Shown one piece after another: positions 22,469-32,746 of a stretch of DNA of 64,000 bases (its first letter is position 1; each line of letters starts with the position of its first letter). The notes beneath the pieces are model-generated. The model ran no database searches. It had not been told where the DNA came from and was given only the letters and a program-made list of their open reading frames with translations. The DNA is from Micrasema longulum (taxonomy: Eukaryota > Arthropoda > Insecta > Trichoptera > Brachycentridae). The stretch spans positions 1 to 64,000 of the forward strand of contig JAGVSM010004244.1 in NCBI GenBank assembly GCA_022494885.1, written 5' to 3'. Made by a program: the position numbers and the translations under genes.

Positions 22469-23464
22469 CACGGTAAAATTAGGGTGGATTGACGTTCATC
22501 GTGGGGTTAGTTGGGGCAAGAGGAACAAAGGATAATCTATCAAAATCCAAAGAATTATGGGCCTATCTGCTAGTCGGTCAGACAGAGAGATGCGTTGTTG
22601 TTCTAGAATCAAAACAAATATGTTATTATTGCGTTCCATTTTTTTAAATAATGATAATTTTTGGCAGTGCTGATTGAAGGTACAAATTTTATTGGGAGTT
22701 ACTCTAGATATTTGTATTCAAGGAAATAATATCTGTATTGTGACAATATAGTCGTCCGAGTATGGGAGATTTCATTTTTTTATTTTAGTTACATAGAGAA
22801 CATTACAGAAATGACCTGCTTTGATACTCTTACCCCCGGTGATTGGGCAACTGGAACATTCGTGAATATTTTTTTATAATATTATTTATAACTCACTATT
22901 TTTTAATGTTTTTGGAGAAAAAATCAGCTTTATATAATAAAAAAATATAAAAAAGAAATATAAGCGTAGTTATATAATTTACCTAAATATTTAAATTTTG
23001 GTGGCGATTTTCAACGAGATGTAAATAACTCACTATTAGAAAATGGAAGTCAAGATGGGGCAGAGGGGGATTCGAAGTTCGGACCTCTGATCCGCGAGTC
23101 CGCAACACTAGCCACTGGACCACAACCCGTTTAATAGAACATTTAATTTGACTTTACAAACAAGTATAACACTCTTACCCCCCCCTGACCTCTTTCGTTT
23201 GTATTTAATATTCAAGAGGTACTCTCGGGTAAAATTTCGGCAAAAGGAAATCGAGTGGAGATTAGTCGGTCTCATAGTATACTGGTTAGTACGTTTTCCT
23301 CTCATTACGTCGAGAAGAATTATGAATGAATAAATATACATAATATAATAAATATTAATCCACCTTTGTAATTTTATCGCTATTTTTACCTGAAGGTAAC
23401 AGGTAGAAGGTTAAATAAAAAATAAATGATATAAGGAATATCAATCCATCCTAATTTTACCGTG
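22469..23464. mobile_element. inverted-repeat element (about 1 kb), non-autonomous
   Basis: 22469-22492 (CACGGTAAAATTAGGGTGGA...) and 23441-23464 are reverse complements at 23 of 24 positions. Inside there is no ORF of interest. A repeated CTCTTACCCCC motif occurs (near 22828 and 23170; its reverse resembles GGGGCAAGAGG near 22513), with one antisense SINE (23018-23130). No clear target duplication was found, so the superfamily is open. Confidence 0.6.
23018..23130 (-). repeat. tRNA-derived SINE, family 1 (antisense)
   Basis: The reverse complement matches the copy at 220-330 from GGTTGTGGTCCAGTGGCTAG through GCGGACTCGCGGATC to the tail with TTTTCTAATAGTGAGTTATTTACA. It lies inside the 22469-23464 inverted-repeat element and so inserted later. 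Confidence 0.7.
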
Positions 23465-24315
23465 TCGTCCAGATTTAGACGAAATGTATGAAATGGGTTT
23501 ACGGGACCCTCTTCCCACCTGTGCCCTGTGCCCTGTGCCTACGCCCGCCTCCGTTCACTTCCGCTACCCGCCACTGCCCTTAAGCAATCAGAATATTGAC
23601 GATTTATTTAGAACTAGATAGGTACAAATGAAAATAATATCGTTTTCTAGTAATCTTATTATTAAACATAATAAATTTTAATAAACCCTTTTTTATCTAT
23701 CCGCCCGTCATTATGTTAGTACAATATATAGGTAACAATATGAAGCCAGTGCATTATTATTGTGTGAAATCCGTTGATTTTTTCTTACTAAGAACAATAA
23801 TATTATGTTGACAACTCTCGTTAACCGATATTTTTGTCAAACGAGAAAACTGAAAAACGGTCATATACGTACATACATATGGTCGGGATCTACGTTCAAA
23901 GCGCACGGAAGGAATGCGGTAGTGTGTTATGACACTGTCCGGTTGAGTTTAGATAAAAATTATCTAGTCGATATTTACGAATATTTTATATTCTCGAATA
24001 TCGAGGCCCCAATTTTTATCGAAACTCAACCTGGCATCGTCAAAACACCTTATCGCATTCCTCCCATGCGCCTTGAACGTAGACCTCGTATATAGGCGTA
24101 TTCCGGTAGTTAAATAATATTCTATTTTATACCAAAAATATATTCTAACGAGGATGAATGTATTTCATTCGGCCCATTAGAATAATTTTAATATCGGAGT
24201 ATTTTATAAAAGTATCATCTTTAGAATTTTCCGAATTCGAAAGGAGCTGATTCCTCGCGCTGGCGGCCCGCAGACTGTTCGCACTGTACACTCGGGGCGA
24301 GGAGGACAGGTGGGG

Positions 24316-24357
24316 GGACACCGGACACCGGACACCGGACACCGGACATTGGACAGC
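24316..24357 (+). repeat. heptamer minisatellite (GGACACC)n
   Basis: Six head-to-tail 7-bp units, the first four GGACACC and the last two diverged (GGACATT, GGACAGC). It lies about 70 bp past the p35 stop codon, in what should be its 3' UTR. Confidence 0.9.
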
Positions 24358-24427
24358 GGTAGTAAGGCAGCAGCTAGCGCTGGGGGCGGCCCGCCAGCAG
24401 CAGGCGCACCACGGTCACCTCCGGGCG

Positions 24428-24805
24428 TCAAGCCGCGCCGCTGAGGGCAGCAGGCGCGGGCGCGGGCGCAGGCGCGGGCGCGGGTGCGGCGCGGGCCCCG
24501 CACGCCTTCAGCTCCGTGAAGATCTCCGTGAAGAAGCCGGGCTCGGAGTTGATGCGCAGCATGCTGGCCGACAGGCGCTCCACGATGAGCAGGCAGCGGT
24601 CCCAGAAGCGCTCCTTGGAGTCCTCCACGAGGAAGGGCTTGAGCGGGTAGGAGATCTCGTTGCCCATGTAGGAGTAGGACAGGTAGAGGCACGTGAGCAC
24701 CACGGCCTGCAGTTCCTGCTCTCGCCCGATGCTCTCCCCGTCCACCAGCTCCCGCACCAGCATGTACACGAACACCACGTTGGCAGGGTTGATGAAGGCC
24801 ACATC
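24428..24805 (-). CDS. Cdk5alpha: CDK5 activator p35, exon 2
   Basis: 125 codons plus stop, opening with [20 protein letters not shown] after the acceptor TTACAG. It carries the core of the cyclin-like activator fold ([46 protein letters not shown]). The last 25 or so residues are an Ala/Pro repeat encoded by a GC-rich tract at about 24435-24500. Confidence 0.95.
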   Translation of the reverse strand, partial: DVAFINPANVVFVYMLVRELVDGESIGREQELQAVVLTCLYLSYSYMGNEISYPLKPFLVEDSKERFWDRCLLIVERLSASMLRINSEPGFFTEIFTELKACGARAAPAPAPAPAPAPAALSGAA

Positions 24806-27800
24806 CTGTAACACACGTGCCATTTATTGTACGAGCCAAGTACCCACAATTATAGTCCTACGTCCTACCGTTCGCCGGCCGCCGCAGCCGGTACCGGAAC
24901 CGGAACCGATAGTAGGTAGGTACTCAAACAAAATAAATAAACATTAACAAAAACTTAAAAATTAAAATGAAGCATTCTCGGGGTTGCTGCGTTTTCCGTA
25001 ATATTTTTATTACTGTTTTGTTGTAAACGTAAGCGTTTATGTGAGTGTTTTTGTATGGAAATGCGAGTGAGCATCGATTGATCTGTACGGCCCATTTCGG
25101 CTAGTGACAAAATAACCTTCTGTGTGTAAAAAATACAATCAGACTCCCGGACGAGTGTTTTCGACTCTTCGACTCGGTAACTGAGTACTCTCAGGTGAAA
25201 ATATCGAAAGGGGAATTCGCGGTATAGTGGTTGGCGCGTTCGCCCACCTTGCTAGAGATCTCATGTTCAATTGCCGGATAGCCGACCGATAGGTATTTGA
25301 GTAAAAAGTGTTATTATACTACAATATTATTTCCCTGTTCCCGGATTGGCACCTAAAGCGTAAAACTGATCAACTTAACTTCTTTTTGCAGATGATCAAT
25401 ATATGCTTAATTTTGTCTTCCAATGATGTGCCCTATGCACCATTGTGTGTGTCTACGAAATATTACTATTATAAATAGGTATTAAATTAAATACATAGAT
25501 AGATCGGTTGGAAAATGATGTACACTGATAGATCTCGGCCAGATTCGCCAACCCATACCCATGCATCTGTATTTACATCGGAATGTATCGCAATCCAAGA
25601 AGCTGTCAAGTACGCTTTAAGCTCACAATATAGCAAGTTCCTAGGACACGACTAGTCGTGTCGGATTCCTCGAGTGCCTTACAAAAAACAAATCCCCTCC
25701 ATCCTCTTATCCCGAGGACGAGCTCTGCGGGGAAACTCGATTTCTACTTTCTTTATCAGAGGCGTCCAATATGAGCATTGTTATGTCCTGGATCCCTAGC
25801 CATTGTGGTATTTCCCGGGAACAAAAAAGTGGACGCGTTAGCAAAGGAAGTGGTCCGCTCCGGGGATCCTGCCTATAGTAATTTACTACCACTGGGTGAT
25901 CTCCTTGTTATGACGAAGGAGAAGCAACGTCGCACATGGCATGAACATTGGGTAGCCTCCTCCCAAGCCAAGGGTAGACATCTTTTCCAACTGAAGCCAA
26001 ATGTAACAAAAAAACCTTGGTTTTTCAAAGTAATTCTGAACAAGTTTTAGATATCCTCCATATGCAGAATGCGCATGGGGCACTGCTGCAATGGTTCTCA
26101 CCTGTTCAGAATCCGTGTTCGGGACTCTGCCATTTTCGAATGTCAGCTTGATGAGGAAGACTTAAGCCATGTTTTTTTTTTATGTCCCATAAATGATAGT
26201 TATCCTGATTTCCTATCCGACTTCTCTGATAATTATATCCCATTCCCTATTCATAGTCTAACTCTCCTGTCCCCACCCAATAAACATGTATTTAAAATTC
26301 AATGTAAATTATAAATGGTGTTAAGATGTTAATTGTTATATTATAATATTGAAGTGAAGTGAAAATGTGAAGTTTCCAAAATATTGAATACTAAATTCCT
26401 AACCTGTGTATATTACACATGTAAATAAAAGAAAAAACAAAAAACTTGACACTGGCCAGAACACCCGAGTTGAGAGGCGAAAGGGCCATAAAAAACGAAA
26501 AAGAAGATATATTGGGAAGGAAAAAGAAGGAAAATAATGAAGAGTGCTGGAGAATTAATGAAAAAAGTAGGAGTGTGAAAAAAGTTGAAGTGAAGTGAAA
26601 ATGTGAAGTTTCCAAAATATTGAATACTAAATTCCTAACCTGTGTATATTACTAACACACATGTAAATAAAAGAAAAAACAAAAAACTTGACACTGGCCA
26701 GAACACCCGAGTTGAGAGGCGAAAGGGCCATTAAAAACGAAAAAGAAGATATATTGGGAAGGAAAAAGAAGGAAAATAATGAAGAGTGCTGGAGAATGAA
26801 TGAAAAAAGTAGGAGTGTAAAATTGCATTTAATTTGACGAGAAATAAAAAACAAAAAAATACAGAACGTCCATTCTCTGTTATTCTAAATCAAGCTTATT
26901 AGTTCTCTTTTGTACATTCGTATAATTGTATACGAAATATTAAATTATATGGACTATTAAAATTCTTGTTTAATGTTTCACACATACGAGGGATGACAGA
27001 ACGTTTCCGACGATTAGATTCAATGTGAGGAATATATATAAAAGATCAGACGGTCTAGTTGATCTGAAGGGACACGGTAAACAAGTAGATTTATTAGTTA
27101 TTACAATTGTGTAAAGCAGGATCTGGTCGTAGATATCTCTTCTGTGTGTTAGTGAATCAAGATTATGAAATTTAAAGAAGCTATATAATTTTAAAAATGC
27201 AAATATTTGTATTCTACTCGTTTCAGGTTTTTTTTTCAACACTCTCAATTCTAATAATATTCAAGATGGGGGCGTACGTATGTATTACATTAATTTATGA
27301 GTGAAATTTGGCGTGTAAGTCGTCAGACACAACATATTATTTACTTTCTATAATAAGTACAAATCCATACCTGCTAAATTTCAAGATTTTATAGTACTTT
27401 TTGATATGCCTGTAATGAATAGTAACTATAATGATGACATTAATGAGAAACCCATAATATTATTATTTAATTATTATAGGTGCATAAGTAGGTTTTCCAA
27501 AAAGTTTCTTACAAAATTAGTGCGATGAAGATACAGTATTTTCATCGTAGGTACCTGCGTTGGTACCTACTTTCCCACTTACAAAATGTTTTACGATTTT
27601 ATTTTATTTACAAGTTAGTTTCATCTGTAATAACTCTGTAGATAATAATGTACATAACAATGCATCACCTATTATAGAGTGTTAAATTGGACATACCCTC
27701 TGTTGCTACTAGATACCACCACTACCACTATCTTTGTTTGTAGTTGTACATAGGTGTGTATTTCCCCGATTTAGCCCAGTTCAGTTCCTCTACGAACTCT

Positions 27801-28594
27801 ACATCCAACGTAATAATGGTATTATCAGTTCTAGTGACCTACGTTCCGTAATTGGCTTAGTAGGTATGTTGCGCGCTGAGGAAGGCGGGAGTAGGCAGTA
27901 GGCAATGAGGAACGGGGAACGGGGAGTGAGGAGTGACGCTCACCTGCCAGCCCTGCAACAGGAGGCTGCGGTCCACCGTGCGCAGCCACATGACGGCGTC
28001 CCCCGCCTGGAAGTCGCGCAGGCGGTGGCAGCGCTCGTGCAGGAACAGGCCCAGGCAGCGCAGCAGCTCGGACGTGGAGGCCTGGATCACGGTCTTGCGG
28101 GGCCCCGGGGGCGCGACGCGCGGGGGCGCGGCGGCCGGGGGGCGCAGCGCCTCGGCCGGGAAGTAACACGGCGCCACGCGCGGTATCCGCTCGGCGGCGG
28201 CGGGCTTGGCCGAGATCACCGGCTGATTATTATCACTGAGAGGTTGCCTGAACACGGCCAACTTCTTGTTATTATTGTCCAACTTCTTTTTGTTATTGTT
28301 CGCGGTCGAAAACCTCTTCCACGACAAGGCGTTGATAAACAACGAGTGCTTCTTGAGGTTCTTCTCCAGGGCATTTTTCTCGGAAATGATCTTGGCACTG
28401 TCCCCGGTGCGGCTGTGAGCCAGCGCGGGCAAACTGTCGCGGGACGCCGCCAGCGCGCCGCCCCCGAGCGCCTTGTTCTCGCGATTCTTGACATTGTTCA
28501 GCTGCTCGTACGAGAAGCTATCCAGGCTGAAGTCGGGCGGGGCGGGGCCGCCGGGCCTCCGCTCCCGCGGACTGAAGCTCAGCACGGTGCCCAT
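24428..28594 (-). CDS. Cdk5alpha: CDK5 activator p35, two exons
   Basis: A regulatory subunit that binds and activates CDK5, a cyclin-like partner acting at membranes of neurons. Exon 1 is 28594-27944 and exon 2 is 24805-24428. Both junctions obey GT/AG (donor GTGAGC, acceptor TTACAG) in phase 0 and join to 342 residues, near the 307 of human p35. The start is [10 protein letters not shown], with Gly2 for N-myristoylation and a nearby basic cluster. The conserved [18 protein letters not shown] is at 78-95 and the CDK5-binding cyclin-like fold starts near 173 ([13 protein letters not shown]) and runs through exon 2. The C-terminus ends in an Ala/Pro repeat after ELKACGA, unlike vertebrate p35. 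The 3.1 kb intron holds SINE and LINE debris. The gene symbol follows Drosophila. Confidence 0.95.
25140..25440 (+). repeat. SINE-like repeat, family 2
   Basis: Second copy of the repeat at 4835-5105: CCGGACGAGTGTTTTC, then TGGTTGGCGCGTTCGCCCACC, then the tail block CACCTAAAGCGTAAAACTGA. It lies within the p35 intron, on the strand opposite to that gene. Confidence 0.55.
25500..26330 (+). pseudogene. decayed LINE RNase H and C-terminal fragment
   Basis: Shows [14 protein letters not shown] (RNase H Glu motif), a decayed second Asp motif near 25660, and WIPSHCGI then [11 protein letters not shown] (RNase H His/Asp motif) at about 25785-25850 across a frame change. A C-terminal LSHVFFLCP zinc-type motif lies near 26160. 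Stops and frameshifts break it. It comes from an RNase H-bearing LINE (I/jockey/R1 group) and lies in the p35 intron. Confidence 0.7.
26351..26826 (-). repeat. tandem duplication of a LINE 3' segment (about 236 bp x 2)
   Basis: The unit starting GAAGTGAAGTGAAAATGTGA at 26351 is repeated almost exactly from 26587; the second unit has a short TAACAC insertion. The GGGAAGGAAAAAGAAGGAAA-type core also occurs at 36160-36250 and, reversed, at 42055-42170. There it forms the 3' region of a jockey-like LINE, so this is a duplicated 3' UTR of that family. Confidence 0.8.
26830..27250 (-). pseudogene. jockey-like LINE, C-terminal coding fragment
   Basis: The minus-strand frame 27248-26970 ([25 protein letters not shown] ... 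[13 protein letters not shown]) matches the plus-strand fragment at 41700-41900 (FHNFNSLTRRRDIYDRILLYKIV). This is the family-typical LxxLxxRRxxxDxxLLYKI tail of jockey-like reverse transcriptases. It is joined to the duplicated 3' region at 26351-26826. Confidence 0.7.
27251..27943. other. p35 intron remainder, nothing recognised
   Basis: AT-rich sequence between the LINE fragment and the p35 exon 1 donor, with no repeat or coding signal that I can support. Confidence 0.4.
27944..28594 (-). CDS. Cdk5alpha: CDK5 activator p35, exon 1
   Basis: 217 codons from MGTVLSF to SLLLQGWQ, ending at the donor CAG|GTGAGC. An in-frame ATG exists 14 codons upstream, but MGTV is preferred because it exposes the myristoylation glycine conserved in the family. 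The second half is very GC-rich and Pro/Ala-rich (about 131-167) before the CDK5-binding region. Confidence 0.95.
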
Positions 28595-28885
28595 CCTGCT
28601 ACTGGCTGCTGGCTCTGGCCGCCTCCGCCAGGTCACGCCGCTCCATGCAGCCGCGGGTCACGCCGAGCCGCAGCGGCCATCGGGCGGCCGCCAGAAGAAC
28701 ACGGAAGGATCCCTTGTTTAGCTCCGCCACTCGGAGCCGCAGCCACTTTGTACTGGCGCTATCGGGTCGATGCTTTGGCGCATGCCCCCGCTTGCCGATC
28801 AATAGTCGTCTGTCACGTGACGGGGTGGCGCTTCCGCCCCCTCCTCACTGCCCTGCGCTGTGTAGTAAACACCGCTGAACCGTAG
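28595..28885 (-). promoter_or_regulatory. CpG-rich 5' flank of p35
   Basis: The GC- and CpG-rich character of exon 1 continues about 290 bp upstream of the start codon and then drops sharply to AT-rich DNA near 28890. This is where the p35 5' UTR and promoter would be expected. No TATA box or initiator could be identified with confidence. Confidence 0.4.
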
Positions 28886-29539
28886 GCTCTCCATAGATAT
28901 GTATATTATATAGGTGCGTGATATAGCAACCTATCTTGGTATAATACAACTACTGCCTACCTCATGTTACGCATGCATAATAATATAGTAAAATGTATTT
29001 ATTCCTCAATGTTGGATTTAAATACTTCAAAACAAGATTTACAAAGACAATGCGCCCTTGAAGTGATTACTCGCGAAAACTTGTAGAGATTTATTATTAT
29101 TATTAAAGTGAAAGATAAAGCAATTTTTGGTAATTCCTAAATGAATGAAATAATAATTGATTATATTATATCTCAATGATTATGTATTAGTTTGTCGACA
29201 TAATTTATTGTCAGATTGAGTATTGAGTCATTTTTCCCTACACTTTTTTGTTCGTATTTTTTAAATATAATTTTAACTACAGTTTTAATTTTTTATCGTC
29301 ATATTTTAAAACTGGTTGCGGTAGCTTATACATTATTCTTATTAAATTATTATTTGTAACACACTGCATACTGTGAACAATTATAACGGATGATGGCTGC
29401 ACCTACCTACCTACAAAATAATATGGGAGGTATGTTTGATCTTTTTCAAGCATACACAGGTTTTGTTTTACAATCTTCATTAAAAAAAATAGGAGGTACC
29501 TAATTTTTGATCCATTTAGTATTTATTTAATTTTTTTTA
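28886..29539. other. no gene recognised
   Basis: AT-rich intergenic sequence with CTACCTAC-type short runs near 29402; no supported features. Confidence 0.4.
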
Positions 29540-30830
29540 AAGTTTTATTTATTTTAACAAATAAATAACATCCATAATTGCATTTTTGCTCCCGCAAGGC
29601 CGAAGCTTGTCTGCGGGTTACATTACATTTTTTTATTTATTTTTAAAAGTTAAGTACATAGTTTAATAATAAATGAAGAATATAATATATTTATGTGCAC
29701 ACTTAAGTTTCACTCGCTGTTTTCAACAAGTGTTTACTATTTTTAAAAATTTATTTAGGTTTTTTTTCCTCGCGGTTTTCAACAGGTATTAAATTAAACA
29801 GTTTTGGTACTACACTCCCCATTGTTCTGTCTCCATAGTAGTTCTTTTGTCGTGGCACCGTCAGCTGCTGTGCCGATACTTGTCGAGTCACGATCTGGTA
29901 GGTTACTTTGGATTTGAAACTGCAATCGAGGAAATTATTTGTCATTATCTTATACTGACACTGTTTGTTAATTGGCATAACGTTAACATAATCAAATAAT
30001 ATTTTATTATTGTCTTTTGCCTCAATCTTTATTTATACAAGTACGATAGTTTTTAAAAATTTTACTTGTAGGTTTAAGACTTTGTCGGTATAAAATTTGA
30101 TCAATCTATCCATATTATATTAATAACTATATTAATTATCTCAATCCATATTGAATTATTGGGTCAACTAGCCCGAAGTAAACTGATCTCAGCACTGGGT
30201 ATGGTAGATATGGTTTTAAGTCGTACATGTTAAGCAGGCAAACTCTTAGCTTATTGCAAGCTGTTCTTTCCAATTAAAAGTATCTTTAAAAAGTATCTTT
30301 AAAAGAATCTTTAATAATACCTAAATACTTATATTTTGATACAGGATCTATTTTTGTGCATTTACAGTCTTATAGATTTTTATGCAAACATTCGTGAGTG
30401 TGCGCATATATTAATATGTTTTCTCTTGGTCTATTATATGGGGAAGAAATGTGTAACGCTTTCGTTTTCTTCGTATTTATTGTTAGGCTATAATCATGTG
30501 ACCATCTTAAAACTTGATTAAAATCCGACTGCAGTTTTTGCTGCGCGTCTGGTTGTGTGTCTCTAATAGCAACAATTAGTTAGGGGACTAATTACTGACC
30601 ACTCCCGTTTTAACTTGTACTTTATTGCTGAATATGTCTTGTATTTTCTCAATTATATTTCGATTATTGAGATAGTTAGCGAGTAGTTCTATATACATAC
30701 TTTGCTATGATCCCAGCATCGTCCAAACATTCTACAAAGCAAGAATGATCTAAGGTGTCGAAGGCTTTAGCATATTCGACAATAATAAAGTATTAACAAT
30801 ATATCCTATTTTAACGTTTCCCATTCCTAA
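29540..30830 (-). pseudogene. decayed LINE (CR1/jockey-like) reverse transcriptase
   Basis: Read on the minus strand in order: AKAFDTLDHSCF (RT domain) near 30775; QKLQSDFNQVLRWSHDYSLTIN near 30530; SVYFGLVDPIIQYG near 30180; and the C-terminal LTVPRQKNYYGDRTM...PKLFNLIP at 29880-29780. Each matches the expected position in a CR1/jockey-type RT. Long gaps, stops and frame changes separate them. The 3' end lies in AT-rich sequence near 29540. Confidence 0.7.
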
Positions 30831-31059
30831 TACGATGAAAAATAGAATTGTGTACAATAAAGAGGGGTGACATTTTACAATTATGTCCTTTCTTTTTTCT
30901 CTTAATAAGTATTCCTATAATTACAAATAAAATCACAAAAATATAGTATTTCCATTGTTAAGTAAGTAAATATACAGTTTTTTTCACTTAAGTTCCATAT
31001 AAAAAATATCTGAATATATTTTACATACCTATCATTTTGAATATCAGAATAACTGAGAT

Positions 31060-31215
31060 ATGTGAGGATGAGAATATCGTAAGATGGAGTAGATAGCGAA
31101 GGAGGGACTGGTATAGTCATGTCCAAGGAATGGACACCACCGGACTGCCCTACATAATCAGCCCCACTCTACTCGTCCCCGTGGAAGACCTCCCGAAAGA
31201 TGATAGGACAGCTGG
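31060..31215 (+). pseudogene. LINE endonuclease/RT C-terminal fragment
   Basis: A short stretch translating as VRWSR..RRDWYSHVQGMDTTGLP followed, after a frame change, by a PRGRP-like segment. This is the RWxGHVxRMxxxRLP ... RGRPxxRW tail of many insect LINEs. Too short and broken for function. Confidence 0.55.
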
Positions 31216-31897
31216 GAATCCACCTTTCGTCATCAGGAGGAACGACCCTTAGGATAACGGACCGCATAGATCTACAGTAATGAAGAAAAATATTATTTTT
31301 ACTTGGTTGTATATTTAGTTTTTTTTTTCATTAATTTTATTGAAGAAAAATATTATTTACTTTAAAATATAAAAATATAATGCAGTTGTTTGTTCAATGT
31401 TTAATTTCATTTTTCAATTTTTCCTTATTGAATATAATGACATCTGTGCGATGACAGTCGAACCTCTATCAAAATGTGCGGTTAATCCTTAAAGTATCTA
31501 TATACTCGGATACTTTAAGTATAAATAAATATATGTTTCTTTTAAAACGCAGACGGCGTTAGTTTCTGTCAACAGAAGGGTGGGTTTTTAAATATCAGAG
31601 ACGGAGGATGTACTTCAAATTTATTCAATTAGCGCTAATCGCTGCGCAGCGATGAGGTGAATAAAGCCATCAAACAAGAAAGAAAAAGATAACACCGCAG
31701 TACGTAAGAAAACATTTAACGGTACAATCAACAAACAAGCTGCTTGACGAAAGCGAAAAGCTTGGCAACCGTACGTAAACCTCAGCATCCACACGCTTGC
31801 GAAATCCTGAGCGTTCACCGGTTCAAGTCTAAAGTGCATAGCTTCCTTTGATTTGTGCTCAAAATACCAACACCGTCTCAAACCGCGGCATCGCAAG

Positions 31898-32241
31898 CAG
31901 CGTTGTCAACCTCCATCAAATGAAAATCAGTAGATACTGAAAAATAAATCGGTAGATTAATAATTATTAACCCTTGTATCGTTGACGAAGGGCAGCATTG
32001 CCAACTTCAAAATTCATTATTTTTCTATCGAGAGCAAGAGCGTTGGGGGGGGGGGAGGATTCCCAGTGTTTCCAAAATCTAGTTACTGGTTGTGTCAACA
32101 AATTGAACAATTATTAAGAATTCCACGGATAAAACTATTTTTATGTTGTAATTTTATTCCATGAGAAAATATTTCAAAACCGGTAAAATTTAAGTCAAAC
32201 TTGGTAGATTGCTCCCAAAATCGGTAGGGTCGGCAACACTG
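31898..32241. mobile_element. hAT-type MITE
   Basis: Ends CAGCGTTGTCAACCT and, reversed, CAGTGTTGCCGACCC. The flanking 8 bp are ATCGCAAG on the left and TCCGCAAG on the right (six of eight identical), consistent with a hAT 8-bp target duplication. The 344-bp body has no ORF of note and a G run at about 32044. It ends 427 bp before the CTF18 start codon, so it may lie in that promoter. Confidence 0.65.
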
Positions 32242-32667
32242 TCCGCAAGACAAGCCAAACGCCCGATCTACACCGACTAGACAGATGAACGTTGGCCCAT
32301 TTACACGCTGGCACTTATCCACGTTTGGCAAGGGTGTGGAGTACCTTTACGATCACTCTGATTTGCGCATTTCATATCTTGTTAAAATCTATGCAGTTAC
32401 TACTGTCAAAATAGCTGTCAGAATTTTGGTAATAATCTGTGGTTATAATTTCGAAAAGAGCGGCAATTTGCTGCTAGTTATAATAAATATAATAATTACG
32501 CTATATCCAAACTAACTTCAACACCTTCATTTTTATGCTAAATACCACCTCTTTATTTGGTTTCGTGGTATGGTAAAAAAAAACGAAGTTTTATAGTTGT
32601 TTCCTAAACCATTAAACTTTTAGGTTAACAATTTGATACTAACATAAATATCATACTGTATCTAAAC
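32242..32667 (+). promoter_or_regulatory. 5' flank of CTF18
   Basis: The interval between the MITE and the CTF18 start codon must hold the 5' UTR and core promoter if transcription starts near the gene. I see no convincing TATA box; nothing more specific can be supported. Confidence 0.3.
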
Positions 32668-32746
32668 ATGGATGAGTTTCCCGATCCCGAAGACGAATAT
32701 GAATTAATGTATGGCGATGACTTGGAAGCTGTTCGAGAATTAGAAG
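32668..32746 (+). CDS. Ctf18: CTF18 exon 1
   Basis: ATG at 32668 followed by 26 acidic codons (MDEFPDPEDEYELMYGDDLE...), the conserved CTF18 opening. Donor GAAG|GTTAGT, phase 1. Confidence 0.9.

Noticed and set aside
24204..24849. Long overlapping frames in all phases across p35 exon 2
   Set aside because: Shadows caused by GC-rich codons; only the frame with GT/AG junctions matches p35.
27831..28885. Long plus-strand frame (326 codons) opposite p35 exon 1
   Set aside because: Arg/Ala/Gly-rich antisense shadow of the GC-rich p35 exon; no family match.
31621..31896. 91-codon minus-strand frame just upstream of CTF18
   Set aside because: Could be read as a divergent gene, but I recognise no domain and it ends at a MITE boundary; no support beyond openness.
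32041..32056. G run as a possible quadruplex control element of CTF18
   Set aside because: A single homopolymer inside a MITE; one tract is not enough to argue a regulatory role.
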